Source: Pseudomonas viridiflava (GTDB taxonomy: Bacteria; Pseudomonadota; Gammaproteobacteria; Pseudomonadales; Pseudomonadaceae). From it: DNA of 64,000 nucleotides. Under the pieces are notes generated by a model that saw only the letters and a list, made by a program, of their open reading frames with translations, searched no databases and was not told the origin of the DNA. The stretch lies in NCBI RefSeq assembly GCF_900601905.1, contig NZ_UWFA01000289.1, forward strand, positions 186,001 through 250,000, read 5' to 3'. Positions 51,443 to 61,100 of this stretch are shown piece after piece. Numbering within the stretch: the stretch's first letter is position 1; every line of letters begins with the position of its first letter. The position numbers and the translations under genes are program-made.

Positions 51443-52657
51443 TCAGCGATCTTGTTGAGCGCGACTACCGGGAGGAAAGGCATAGCGACGTGCTGCCAGT
51501 GCTATCACAAAAGCTAGCAGTGCGAGAATGGCGACAGCGGGCGGCAGCATGGACGTACCACCTTGCGTAAGGAGAGCTCCGCCAACAGCTCCGCCGGCCG
51601 CGATTGCCAGGTTCCATGCAGTGGTTACCATAGCCTGGGCTAAGTCGACGCCATCGCCGGCGGCATCAGCTGACGCTGTCTGCATCATGGCGCCCGCTCC
51701 GCCAAAACCTAGGCCCCAGACGACGGCGCTCAAATAGACCGCGATGCTCTGCTCTCCAGCGATACTCAAGAGTACAGCGGTTAATGCGAACGAACCGATC
51801 GATGCAACCACCATCATGCGGAGCATCCGGTCAACCCAACGCCCGACTACCCATATGCCAGCAAGCGAACTTATTCCGAACGCCAGCAGGACTAGATCGA
51901 CCCGCGATTGCGAGGCAGTCGAGAACGGCGCGATGTAGGTATAGAGAATGTTGTGGGCAGTCATCCAGGCCAGAATGACAAGAAGGATCGGCAGGATGCC
52001 CTTAGTTCTGATGACGCCTATGAGCGAGGGGCGGTTGTCGCCTGTTCGGCCAGGAGCATCTGGAACCTTCACCATGATCCAACCGATCAACATGACAGCA
52101 AGTGCCGATAGAATGAGGAACGATCCACGCCACCCTACCAAGCTCCCCAGGAACGTCCCCAGCGGAACACCCAGTGATAGCGCCAGGGGCACACCTACCA
52201 TCGCGACCGCCATTGCCGCCCCAGTCTGTTCGGGACGTACGATGCTGCGGGCGTACCCCGCAAGTATTCCCCACGCCAATCCTGCCGCACATCCTGCTAT
52301 GAACCGTGCGATCAGCACGACACCGATTGACTCAGCCATCGCGGTCAACGTGTTGCCGACAACGAAGCAGATGATCGTTGCCATCAAGACAGGCCTACGG
52401 CGCAAACCTTGGGTCAGACTGGTGAGTGGGATTGCCGCCAACAGCGATCCAAGTGCGTATATCGCGACAAGCTGCCCTGCAATAGCTTCAGAGATCTGAA
52501 GGCCAGAGGCGATGCTGGGCAACAAACCGGCGGGTAGTGTCTCAGTGACGATGCATAGAAAGCCTGCGGCGGCTAGGCCAGCCAGTGCCGCGATGGGTAG
52601 TCCGGAGTTCCTGGCAGTAGCCTCGTTGGACAGGCTTTGAGATGGGGAGGGCTGCAT
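51443..52657 (-). CDS. MFS transporter (DHA1-type)
   Basis: Twelve-helix major facilitator of 404 aa. MFS loop 2-3 is seen as PLTSLTQGLRRRPVL near residue 85, with the DHA1-like segment AGCAAGLAWGILAGYARSIV (motif C-like GWRGSF later). Members export drugs or sugars. It is the first gene of the cargo operon and faces tetR across a 115-bp promoter with paired operators, a usual regulator-pump arrangement. GAGGA before the ATG. Confidence 0.92.
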   Translation of the reverse strand: MQPSPSQSLSNEATARNSGLPIAALAGLAAAGFLCIVTETLPAGLLPSIASGLQISEAIAGQLVAIYALGSLLAAIPLTSLTQGLRRRPVLMATIICFVVGNTLTAMAESIGVVLIARFIAGCAAGLAWGILAGYARSIVRPEQTGAAMAVAMVGVPLALSLGVPLGTFLGSLVGWRGSFLILSALAVMLIGWIMVKVPDAPGRTGDNRPSLIGVIRTKGILPILLVILAWMTAHNILYTYIAPFSTASQSRVDLVLLAFGISSLAGIWVVGRWVDRMLRMMVVASIGSFALTAVLLSIAGEQSIAVYLSAVVWGLGFGGAGAMMQTASADAAGDGVDLAQAMVTTAWNLAIAAGGAVGGALLTQGGTSMLPPAVAILALLAFVIALAARRYAFPPGSRAQQDR

Positions 52658-52715
52658 GATTTTCCTCGCGATTGGCGTAGTGGCTGCCGTGCAGAGCGCA
52701 ACCTGACGGCATGGA

Positions 52716-52791
52716 TATTTACGTTATCTCCCACTATAGTATTCATAAGCCCCAGAGTAAACGGATTATGTAATGGTTATTAACGTAAATA
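52716..52791. promoter_or_regulatory. Paired TetR operators between the MFS gene and tetR
   Basis: TATTTACGTTAT (52716-52727) and, inverted, TTAACGTAAATA (52780-52791) match at 11 of 12 positions. The first lies in the MFS promoter, the second within codons 3-7 of tetR. Each has the near-palindromic core TTWACGTWAA. Binding would repress both genes. Confidence 0.6.
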
Positions 52792-53390
52792 AGCGAGCCC
52801 GTGGGCGACCGCGTGAATTCGTCCTTGAGGACGCCATCCAGGTCGGGCAGCATCTGTTCCACGAGCACGGCTATGAGAACGTCAGCGTCGCATCGCTGAC
52901 AGAAGCGATAGGGATTACTCCGCCGAGCTTCTATACGGCTTTCGGCAGCAAGGGCGCGTTTTTCAACGATGCTTTGAGGCATTACTCCGCGACTGTTGTG
53001 CCACTCGACACCTTTTTGATCCCAGACAAATCACCGCAGACCGTACTGAGGGACATGCTTAGGGCTGCGGTGCATGCATACGCCGCCCACCCGAACCGCC
53101 GAGGTTGTTTTATTCTGGAGCATGCGAAGGCCGGAGCCACTGAGTCGGGAATAGCTGCTAAGCAAATCGCAGACGAGAATCGTGCAAAAGTGATGGCGTT
53201 TCTCGAAGCATCTGGCATCTCCGCTGCTAGCCAAGTTTTAGACTATGTCTCCGCGACCATGCTTGGCCTGTCGGCTGCGGCGAAGGAGGGTTGGGAGGAA
53301 GAGAGGCTGATTGCAGTTGTGGAGACCACCGCGGTAGGCCTAGGCCAAATAATAGGCAGCGCCAGCGATATACCTGAAGAATCTTCCTAA
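52773..53390 (+). CDS. TetR-family repressor of the cargo operon
   Basis: 205 aa. Helix-turn-helix at residues about 12-60 (AIQVGQHLFHEHGYENVSVA, LTEAIGITPPSFYTAFGSKG), preceded by the GRPREF motif common in AcrR/NemR-like repressors. The ligand-binding part is helical with a TetR_C domain. Start ATG 52773 is weakly supported (GGA 8 bp upstream) and lies next to an operator copy, so the leader is very short. No later in-frame start is good. Confidence 0.9.
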   Translation: MVINVNKRARGRPREFVLEDAIQVGQHLFHEHGYENVSVASLTEAIGITPPSFYTAFGSKGAFFNDALRHYSATVVPLDTFLIPDKSPQTVLRDMLRAAVHAYAAHPNRRGCFILEHAKAGATESGIAAKQIADENRAKVMAFLEASGISAASQVLDYVSATMLGLSAAAKEGWEEERLIAVVETTAVGLGQIIGSASDIPEESS

Positions 53391-53519
53391 TACTTCCACG
53401 CACGAGGATTTAACTCCTGAAATCATGACGGCGGCCTTGCTGGCGTCGTCCGACTATTGCCTGGTTTCTCCCTACACCTGCATGCTTCCTGGTCAACCCA
53501 ATGTAGGTGTCTTGCGCGA
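53391..53519. other. Spacer between tetR and tnpC
   Basis: 129 bp in which both genes end. It holds no IS66-type inverted end (no GTAAnCGTCCGG) and no clear terminator. Its absence supports the view that the left end of the element is at 49397. Confidence 0.5.
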
Positions 53520-55046
53520 TTAAAGCGATTGCCACGTATGCGGCAGCAACTGATCGATTTCACTCGCCCGCTGCGTCGGCAGGCGCGTCAGCACATCTTT
53601 GAGATACGCATAGGGATCCTGCCCATTGATGCGGGCTGACTGGATCAAACTCATAATCGCTGCCGCCCTTTTGCCGCTACGAAGAGACCCTGCAAACAAC
53701 CAGTTTGAGCGCCCCAGTGCCCATGGACGGATCTGGTTCTCCACTTGGTTGTTATCGATGGGCACAGCCCCATCGTCGAGGTAGCGCGTCAGCGCTAACC
53801 AACGTTTAAGGCTGTAATCCAAGGCTTTTGCCGTTGCAGATCCTTTGGGTACAAGATCGCGCTGGGTCAACATCCAGTTGCGCAAAGCTTTTGCCAACGG
53901 CGCCGCTTTTTCTTGTCGTATTCGCCAGCGATCTTCATCACTCATATCGTGCGCCTGGCGTTCGACCTCGTACAAGCCGCCAATCGAGTTGAGTGCCTTT
54001 TCGGCCAACTGACTTTTATTCGCCACGTGCAGATCAAAGAACTTGCGGCGGGCGTGAGCCATGCAGCCGATTTCGGTCATGCCTTTTTCGAACCCGGCTT
54101 TGTAGCCCGCGAAGTCGTCGCACACCAGTTTGCCGTTCCAGGAGCCGAGGAAATTGCGGGCATGTTCACCCGCGCGGCTTGGGCTGAAGTCGTAGACCAC
54201 CGCTTTAACCGCCGTGAACGGCGTGGTGCAGTAAGCCCAGACATACGCGCGGTGAGTTTTCTTCTGGCCGGGCGCAAGCATTTGCACCGGCGTCTCATCA
54301 GCATGTACAACCCGCTGCGCCAGGACGACCTCTCGCAGGGCATCAACCAAAGGCTGAAGTTGCACGCCAGTTTGCCCGACCCACTGAGCCAGCGTGGAGC
54401 GCGCAATAGGCAAGCCGGCGCGGCCGAAGATTTTCTCCTGCCGGTACAGCGGTAAGTGGTCGGCGAACTTCGCCACCATCACGTGCGCGAGCAGGCCTGC
54501 AGTAGGTATGCCTTTGTCGATTACTTGGGCCGGTACCGGCGCCTGGATCAGTGCTTCGCATTGGCGGCAGGCCCACTTTCCACGCACATGCTGCTCGACC
54601 GTGAACACGCCCGGTGTGTAATCCAGCTTTTCGCTGACATCTTCGCCGATACGCTGAAGTTGGCAGCCGCAGGCGCACTTAGTGTTTTCCGGCTCATGGC
54701 GGATCACGGTGCGTGGAAACTGCGATGGCAGGGGCGCGCGTTTGGGCTGCTGACGTGTCTTCCCTGGAGCCGGCTCCGGCGGGAGTGCGCTCAGCTCGGC
54801 GTCGATAGCCTCCAGATCCGTGTTGAGCAGATCGCCGAGCAAGTTGCCTTGGTCAGGGCTGATCTGCTCGCTGCGCTTGGCAAACCGATGCCGCTTGAGG
54901 ATGGCAATCTCGTGGGTCAGCTGCTCAATGATGGTCTGATCGCGATGGATCTTTCTGCCCATGGTGTCGACCTTCGACATCAACTGCGCCGCTAATGCAC
55001 GTAGTTGGTGAGTGGTCATTTGGTCGAGGTTGGGCAAGGATGTCAT
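53520..55046 (-). CDS. tnpC: IS66-family transposase TnpC
   Basis: DDE transposase of 508 aa. N-terminal leucine-rich coil (MTTHQLRALAAQLMSKVDTM, KRHRFAKRSEQIS), zinc-type cysteines in CACGC and CRQCEAL, then the catalytic core VVHADETPVQMLAPG (first Asp), CDDFAGYKAG (second Asp) and a DDGAVPIDNNQVENQIRPWA block with the Glu. C-terminal IS66_C end. ATG 55046 chosen; the frame is open to 55085. Appears intact. Confidence 0.95.
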   Translation of the reverse strand: MTSLPNLDQMTTHQLRALAAQLMSKVDTMGRKIHRDQTIIEQLTHEIAILKRHRFAKRSEQISPDQGNLLGDLLNTDLEAIDAELSALPPEPAPGKTRQQPKRAPLPSQFPRTVIRHEPENTKCACGCQLQRIGEDVSEKLDYTPGVFTVEQHVRGKWACRQCEALIQAPVPAQVIDKGIPTAGLLAHVMVAKFADHLPLYRQEKIFGRAGLPIARSTLAQWVGQTGVQLQPLVDALREVVLAQRVVHADETPVQMLAPGQKKTHRAYVWAYCTTPFTAVKAVVYDFSPSRAGEHARNFLGSWNGKLVCDDFAGYKAGFEKGMTEIGCMAHARRKFFDLHVANKSQLAEKALNSIGGLYEVERQAHDMSDEDRWRIRQEKAAPLAKALRNWMLTQRDLVPKGSATAKALDYSLKRWLALTRYLDDGAVPIDNNQVENQIRPWALGRSNWLFAGSLRSGKRAAAIMSLIQSARINGQDPYAYLKDVLTRLPTQRASEIDQLLPHTWQSL

Positions 55047-55109
55047 GAATTGGATTTTACCAAAGCAGGTCGGTTGCGACAGCAAGCCCGGATGCTATTT
55101 ACTGCTTTT

Positions 55110-55445
55110 TTAAAGCAATGTGATGGTGCCACCTATGCCAACCCGCTGCCAAGGCAACCCCAAAACCAAGGCCTGAAGTTGTTCGTTATCAAGTTCAATT
55201 TCCAGGCCATGGCGGATACCAGGCCAGTGAAACTTACCCTGATTGAGTCGCCGCGCTGCGAGCCAGACACCCACACCGTCATGCACCAGAACCTTCATCC
55301 GGTTAGCGCGGCGATTGGCGAAAAGATAAGCACAGTGCGGCTTCGCCTTACCGAACACCGCGATTACCCTAGCCAGCGCGGAATCGGTGCCCGCGCGCAT
55401 ATCCAGAGGTTCGGTGGCGAGCCAGATGGCGTCGATACGAATCAC
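55110..55445 (-). CDS. tnpB: IS66-family accessory protein TnpB
   Basis: 111 aa, the IS66 Orf2 protein needed for transposition. Conserved block IRIDAIWLATEPLDMRAGTD at the start, PHCAYLFANRRANRMKVLVH in the middle. The GTG at 55445 overlaps the tnpA stop by 4 bp (GTGA). A longer frame opens at 55475. Confidence 0.93.
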   Translation of the reverse strand: MIRIDAIWLATEPLDMRAGTDSALARVIAVFGKAKPHCAYLFANRRANRMKVLVHDGVGVWLAARRLNQGKFHWPGIRHGLEIELDNEQLQALVLGLPWQRVGIGGTITLL

Positions 55446-55765
55446 CGGGTCAGCCCGCGAATGAATCGAGCGCAACCATCAGGATCAGCTGAGGGCCATT
55501 TCACAATGATGATCTGCTGCCCGAAGGGGATTTCCAGATTCACCAGCAATGGCTGATCGGGCAGAGCTATGGGCTCCAGTTTTATTGGAACGAAGGCGGG
55601 CAAGGCCGGTGCCTGAAAATCTTGATGAAGAGGTATCCACTTGCGAACCAGATTGGCATTGATGCCGTGGCGCAGGGCAACGCTGGCCATCGACACGCCG
55701 GGTTGCAGGCATTCCTGGACTATCTGGGCTTTAAGGGGTTTGGGATAAGACGTTCTTCGGCGCAT
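55442..55765 (-). CDS. tnpA: IS66-family protein TnpA
   Basis: 107 aa, helix-turn-helix DNA-binding protein of IS66 elements. RRRTSYPKPLKAQIVQECLQ, then VSMASVALRHGINANLVRKW. ATG 55765; an extra frame opens at 55798. First of tnpABC, 77 bp inside the right inverted repeat and 100 bp from the right end of the element. Confidence 0.92.
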   Translation of the reverse strand: MRRRTSYPKPLKAQIVQECLQPGVSMASVALRHGINANLVRKWIPLHQDFQAPALPAFVPIKLEPIALPDQPLLVNLEIPFGQQIIIVKWPSADPDGCARFIRGLTR

Positions 55766-55865
55766 GGGAATCCTGACGATAAGAGTGATGGTGTCCACGT
55801 ATTTTTAGGTGGAGAACATCGCCCTTATTGCTGGGATCGGGTAGGTGACTTTGCCGGACGGTTAC

Positions 55866-55873
55866 CTTTATCA
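55866..55873. repeat. Right 8-bp target-site duplication
   Basis: CTTTATCA directly after the right inverted repeat; identical to 49389-49396. Confidence 0.92.
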
Positions 55874-55981
55874 AAAGTGAGGCGCCGTAAGGGCGCAAAA
55901 GTGAATCAGCGTCGCCGCCGCTGCTGGATATACAAGGTTTAGCGCTCTCCCAACAGAGTATCTACAGGAAATACGCTGGCC

Positions 55982-57952
55982 TTACTTGCCCCGAATCAAC
56001 TCCCGCAACATGAACCGGTTCGGGTGGCAAGCCTCGGCCACGCTGCGGGGCAGGGGCAGGGGTTCGTTGTCGAGCCAGGCGGCGAGGAGTTCGGCGCACA
56101 ACGGCGCGGTGATCAGGCCTCGTGAGCCATGGCCGCTATTGATGTACAGGCCGTCGAGCCAGGGACAGGGCGCATCCGGGGTCTGCCGGGCATCCTTGGC
56201 CAGCGCGGCATAGGCCTGTCCGAAGGCTTGCCGGTCCGCCAGTGGCCCTATGATCGGCAGGTAATCCGGGCTGGTGCAGCGAAAGGCGGCGCGGCCATGC
56301 AGCTGCTCGACTGGCAAGCTAGCTGCGCCGAGCCGTTCAGCCAGGTCTGTGGAGATTTCCTGCAAAAGCGCCAGGTTGCCCAAGTGGTCCGCCGTGCTCG
56401 GGCTCAGGTCCTCGTTGCTGAAATCGAAACTGGCCCCCAGCGTGTGCTCGCCCAGACGTGGCGGTGCGACGTAGCCTTCGGCGCACACGACGGTGCTCAA
56501 CGTTTCGCTGGCATCGGTTTGCGGCAGACGGGTGATCTGCCCGCGAATCCGTTTCAGGGGCAACCCTGCACTGGCGGCAAACTGCTTGATGTCCGCTGCT
56601 CCTGCAAGCACAACTACCGCGGCGCTGGCCAGCAACCGGTCGCCATCCCAGGCCTGCCATTGATCCGACTCACGACGTAACTCCAAGGCGTGGTGATGCG
56701 TCAGCAGCTGGATGTCTGGGTGATCGACGGCTGCGCGACACAGCGCAGGTGGATGCACCCAGCCGCCCTCGGGGAAATACAAACCACCGCTCGCCAGCGT
56801 GACGCCACTGCGAGCCTCGGCGTTCGGTTTATCCACAAGGTGCAGCAACTCCTCGGGAAACGCCGCTGCCAATTGCGCCTGACGCTGCGCTTCCTTGTCG
56901 TTGAAGGCCAGTTGCAACACCCCGCACGCATCCCAGTCGACGCCCCGCTGCAGCCGCTGCAACGCACGCCGGGTGTAGCCGAAACCACTGAGGATCAGTT
57001 GCGACAAGGCCGTGCCGTGTGCCGATAGTTTCAGGTAGAGCACGCCTTGGGGATTGCCCGACGCCTCTTGAGCAATATCTGCGTGACGCTCCAGCACACT
57101 TACCTGCCAACTCCGCGCCGCCAGGCTTGCGGCAGTGGTGCAACCGGCCATGCCGGCACCGATGACCAAGGCCTTGCGTTCGCCAGTGATCGGCGCCGGG
57201 CGGGCGAACCAGGGCTTGATGGCCGGTGCTGGTGCTGCGTCTTCCGGCCAACCGATAAAGGTGCCGCGCAGCACTTCCCATTTGTGGCCGATACCCGGTA
57301 CGCGCTTCATTTTGAAACCCGCCGCGTTGAGGGCGCGTCGCACCCAGCCGGTGCTGGTGAAGGTGCCAATGGTTGAGTTTGGCGCGGCCAGTCGGGCCAG
57401 CTCGGCAAACAGTTGCGGGGTCCACATTTCAGGGTTTTTTGCCGGGGCAAAACCGTCGAGGAACCAGGCGTCGATCTGCCCGTCCAGTTGCGGCAGCATG
57501 TCCAGCACGTCGCCGATCAGCAACGTCAGTGTCACCCGGCCGCCCTCGAACCTCATGTGCTGAAAACCTTCGTGGACTGCCACGTATTGCTCAAGCAAGG
57601 GTTCGGCGAAAGGTGAGAGCTGCGGCCATAACCCCAGGGCGCGCTGCAGGTCGGCGCGGTTCAGGGGGAATTTTTCCACGCTGACAAAATGCAGCCGCGC
57701 TGTCGCCGGGGCGCATTCGGCAAACAATTGCCAGGCGCAGAGAAAATTCAGGCCGGTACCAAATCCGGTTTCACCAATCACCAGACGCCCGTTGGCAGGC
57801 AATCTGCTGAAACGCTCTTGCAGGTCGTTTTGCACCAGAAACACGTGTCGGGTTTCTTCAAGACCTGCCCCGGTGGCGAAGTAGACGTCGGAAAACTCCC
57901 GGGAATGGGGGTTGCCCTGTTCGTCCCAGTCGATCTGGGCATGGCGGGTCAT
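55982..57952 (-). CDS. mnmC: tRNA 5-methylaminomethyl-2-thiouridine biosynthesis bifunctional enzyme MnmC
   Basis: Completes the mnm5s2U34 wobble modification, 656 aa. N-terminal SAM methyltransferase (GETGFGTGLNFLCAW near residue 60; WFLDGFAPAKNPEMW), C-terminal FAD oxidoreductase that removes the carboxymethyl group (ALVIGAGMAGCTTAASLAAR near 265; INSGHGSRGLITAPL). ATG 57952 is used; a GTG lies 6 bp upstream. The IS66 transposon inserted about 110 bp beyond its stop codon, leaving it intact. Confidence 0.97.
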   Translation of the reverse strand: MTRHAQIDWDEQGNPHSREFSDVYFATGAGLEETRHVFLVQNDLQERFSRLPANGRLVIGETGFGTGLNFLCAWQLFAECAPATARLHFVSVEKFPLNRADLQRALGLWPQLSPFAEPLLEQYVAVHEGFQHMRFEGGRVTLTLLIGDVLDMLPQLDGQIDAWFLDGFAPAKNPEMWTPQLFAELARLAAPNSTIGTFTSTGWVRRALNAAGFKMKRVPGIGHKWEVLRGTFIGWPEDAAPAPAIKPWFARPAPITGERKALVIGAGMAGCTTAASLAARSWQVSVLERHADIAQEASGNPQGVLYLKLSAHGTALSQLILSGFGYTRRALQRLQRGVDWDACGVLQLAFNDKEAQRQAQLAAAFPEELLHLVDKPNAEARSGVTLASGGLYFPEGGWVHPPALCRAAVDHPDIQLLTHHHALELRRESDQWQAWDGDRLLASAAVVVLAGAADIKQFAASAGLPLKRIRGQITRLPQTDASETLSTVVCAEGYVAPPRLGEHTLGASFDFSNEDLSPSTADHLGNLALLQEISTDLAERLGAASLPVEQLHGRAAFRCTSPDYLPIIGPLADRQAFGQAYAALAKDARQTPDAPCPWLDGLYINSGHGSRGLITAPLCAELLAAWLDNEPLPLPRSVAEACHPNRFMLRELIRGK

Positions 57953-58142
57953 GGTCACGGTCTGGCTCGGTTTGACGGCGGGCGGCTATGGTAGCGCAGT
58001 CTGTGGCAACGCAGGCCCTGCGACAAATCACCCATCCCCAGGAACCCCTGCATCCCGCAGGATGCGGTCGGTATTAAACATCTACCCCCAACAGCCGCCC
58101 CAAACCTGTTCACGTGCTGACTCGTTCAAAAGGAGTTGAGCA

Positions 58143-61100
58143 ATGAGCCAACCAACCGTATCGATTCACCCTGCATTGATCAAATCGAGTCTGCCGTCGT
58201 GGTACGTGTACACCAGCGCCGATCTGCGTGATCGGCTGCGTCGCGACATGCTGCGTGGGCATCATCTGCGCAGCCTGGTCCAGCAGCTACTGAGCGGTCT
58301 GCAGGACCTCACCACCTTTGCCCGGCCACTGCTGAGCGATGCGCTGGAGCAGCACTTCGGGTTCGGCCTGGATGTTGACCGCGATCATTTTCGCCATGTC
58401 ACCTTTGCCGACAGCCGCTTGCCCCTGCCCGGCAAACTGGTGGAGCGCCACTTTACTGTTCAGTCGCTGTTGCAGGCGGCACTGCAGAACTTCCATCAGG
58501 AAGAAGTCGAGGCTGCCACTGCCGATTCAGTGATTTTCCAGGGCACGCCCAATCTGGCGAATCTCGCGGCGAAAACCAGTTATCCCCACCCGCTGAAGGT
58601 CGCCCCGGCAAAGTTCATGGCGCTGTGTCGCCAGCTTGATCTGGGCGGCCGCTACCAGGCGCACATCCAAGCCGTGCTGGAGCCCGCCGCCAGCGCTGTG
58701 GCCTCGGGCGCGCCGGGTTCGGCGCAGATCAAGTACCTGCTCAGCCAGCAGATGCGCAATACGCTGTATGTCGAGGCTCATCTGGCCCACATGCAAGGCG
58801 CCGAAAGGCTCTCCAGCGGCGCTTACCAATCGATCCTTGCGGCCACCAGGCACTGGGCCGCGGTGAAGACGGCCCGCGCTGTGGAGATTCAATACCTGAC
58901 GATCCTCGGTTTTACCCTGCGTGATGTGCTGGTTTTCCAGCCTCGAGGGGTGAGCGGCTGTGTGGTGTACGTCCCCGGCGACCCGACTGCGCCAATCACC
59001 GAGTACGACTCGTTTGAACAGTTCATGAGGTTACTGCGATCCAGGCTGCGCGATGCCGATTATCAGCAATTCTTCACTGGATTCATTGCCCAGCGACGCA
59101 GGGCCGAGTTCATCTGCAAGCTGCGCGAATGCCTGACGCCAAGACGCACACGTCCGGTGCCGGGGGATACCGGGCTGATTCCCAGGCAGTGGGTGGTGGC
59201 CGAGGTGGACGAGCATGCCGATCTGCAGTTGGCCGCAGAAAACATTCCTTATTCATTGCTAGAGTATTTTCATTTTCAGCGAATGTTGCGGATCAAGGAC
59301 GATGCCCGCGCCCTGGCGGTGCCCACTGGCGATGAGGATCGCGCTTCCCGTCAACAACGCCTGGCGCATTACCTTGAGTCGGGCCTGGACCTGGTCAATG
59401 TCGCTGCGCTGTTTGTGCCGGTGTTGGGCGAAGTGATGATGGTCGTCGCAGGTTCGCAATTGTTGACGCAAACCTTCGAAGGTATCGAAGCCTGGGCGCA
59501 CCACGATATGGATGAGGCGTTGAGCCATCTGGCCAGCGTGGCGGAAAACCTGGCAACGATGGCTGCGTTCGCGGCTGCAGGCAAGGCCGCCTTGCCCGCA
59601 GAAATCCCGGCGATCAAGGACTCGACATTCATTGGCAGCATGGTTCCGGTAAAGCTGGACAATGGTCAGACCCGTTTGTGGTCGCCGCAGCTGACGCCTT
59701 TTGGTGTTGATGCGGTCCTGCCCACGGGCCTGAAACCCAGCGCCGAAGGGGTTTTCAGCCATCAGGGCAGCCATTACATCGGTATCGAGGGCAGGTTCTA
59801 TCGGGTCGAGCTGGATACGGCCCTGAACAAATGGCGGATCAAGCCCCCGCCGGGCAAACGCTTTTCGCCAAAACTGGAGCACAACGGTGCAGGTGCCTGG
59901 CGTCACGAAGGGGAAAATCCGCTGCACTGGGACCTGAAAACTTCCTTCAGACGTCTGGGGTATTCCGTTGCCGCGCTCTCCGAGCAAGCCGCTGAACAGG
60001 TCATGCAGGTGACGGGCATCGACCGTGCGCTGCTCGATACCTTGCACCTGGAGAATCAGGCACCGCCCGCAGCACTGACCGATGCCGTGGAGCGCTTGCA
60101 GCTCAATCAGCGCGTGCTGCTGATGAAGGGTGAGCCGCCGGCAAGCCTGTTCGAGCGCCTGAACCGGGTGCGCGAGGCCAGCACTGATCCGCTGGTGCAA
60201 CTGATCAAGCGTGACTTTCCCGGGATGACGTCGGCGGCAGCCCGTGAATTGTTGCTTGAAACCACTGCCGGGCAGCGCAAGAGCATGAATTCGACCCAGA
60301 CCCTGCCGTTGACCATTACCGGCAGGGCTCGAGGATACCTGCAAGAGACGCGCATCAATCAGGCGCTGGAAGGCTTCTTTCTGGAATCCCGGGCGGACCA
60401 TGCCGATACGTTGAAACTGGCGCTGCATGGGCTGGAGCAATTGCCGGGCTGGCCGAAAGATCTGCGCATCGAGATACACGACAGCGCGTTCGGAGGGCCT
60501 CTGCTCGACGCTATCGGCGAGCGCTCGACCACTCGGCGACGGATTCTGATCAAACAAGGCACTGGCTATTCGCTGTGTGATACCACGGGCCATGTGCTTG
60601 CGCCGCCTGACAGCTTTTATGCTGCAGTGCTCAACGCGCTGCCTGAGGGCCCGGCGCGCAGCATCGGCATCACTGCCGCTGCCGGACTGCGCGAACGGAT
60701 CATTGCTGACGTTGCGTCACAGCGCAGGCGAGTGGCGAAAGTGCTCGGTCTTGAGCAAGTCGCCCCCGGTTTTCGCGGCCCTTTGCGTCTGGCGAATCGT
60801 CGCTTGGGGTATCAGTTGAGCGGGCGCGGTGCAGGTGCTCCGGGGTGGCCGGCAGGTACTCAGGAGTTGATGAATCTGCTGGCTGCTTTGTATCCCGAGG
60901 CGACGAGCCTGCACATCCACATACAGAACCTGATGTTTCGCGGCTGGGATATCCCGCAGTTACTGGCGTTGACCCGAGCCCGTTTGCAATCCTGGGAAAT
61001 GATGCGCAGCGCCCTTGAAGGCTGGGTAAACCCCACAGGGCCGGGGCCATCAATCAGCAGTCAGCAATTTGCAGTGCGCCACTCGGTCGCAAATGCCCTG

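Larger units (their letters stand above)
49397..55865. mobile_element. IS66-family transposon with a resistance/catabolic-type cargo
   Basis: 6,469-bp unit. Left end GTAAGCGTCCGGTAGATACA (49397 on) and right end, on the minus strand, GTAACCGTCCGGCAAAGTCA (55865 down) match at 18 of 23 positions with the IS66-type GTAA start. It is flanked by a perfect 8-bp duplication CTTTATCA, the size IS66 elements make. Inside are tnpA, tnpB and tnpC near the right end and a cargo of tetR, MFS, hydrolase and glyoxalase genes plus an IS5-type remnant. No second GTAA-type end was seen between tnpC and the cargo. Confidence 0.9.

Noticed and set aside
49397..55865. Interpretation as prophage or integrative element
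   Set aside because: No integrase, tRNA attachment site or phage structural genes; the 8-bp duplication and tnpABC explain the unit as a transposon.
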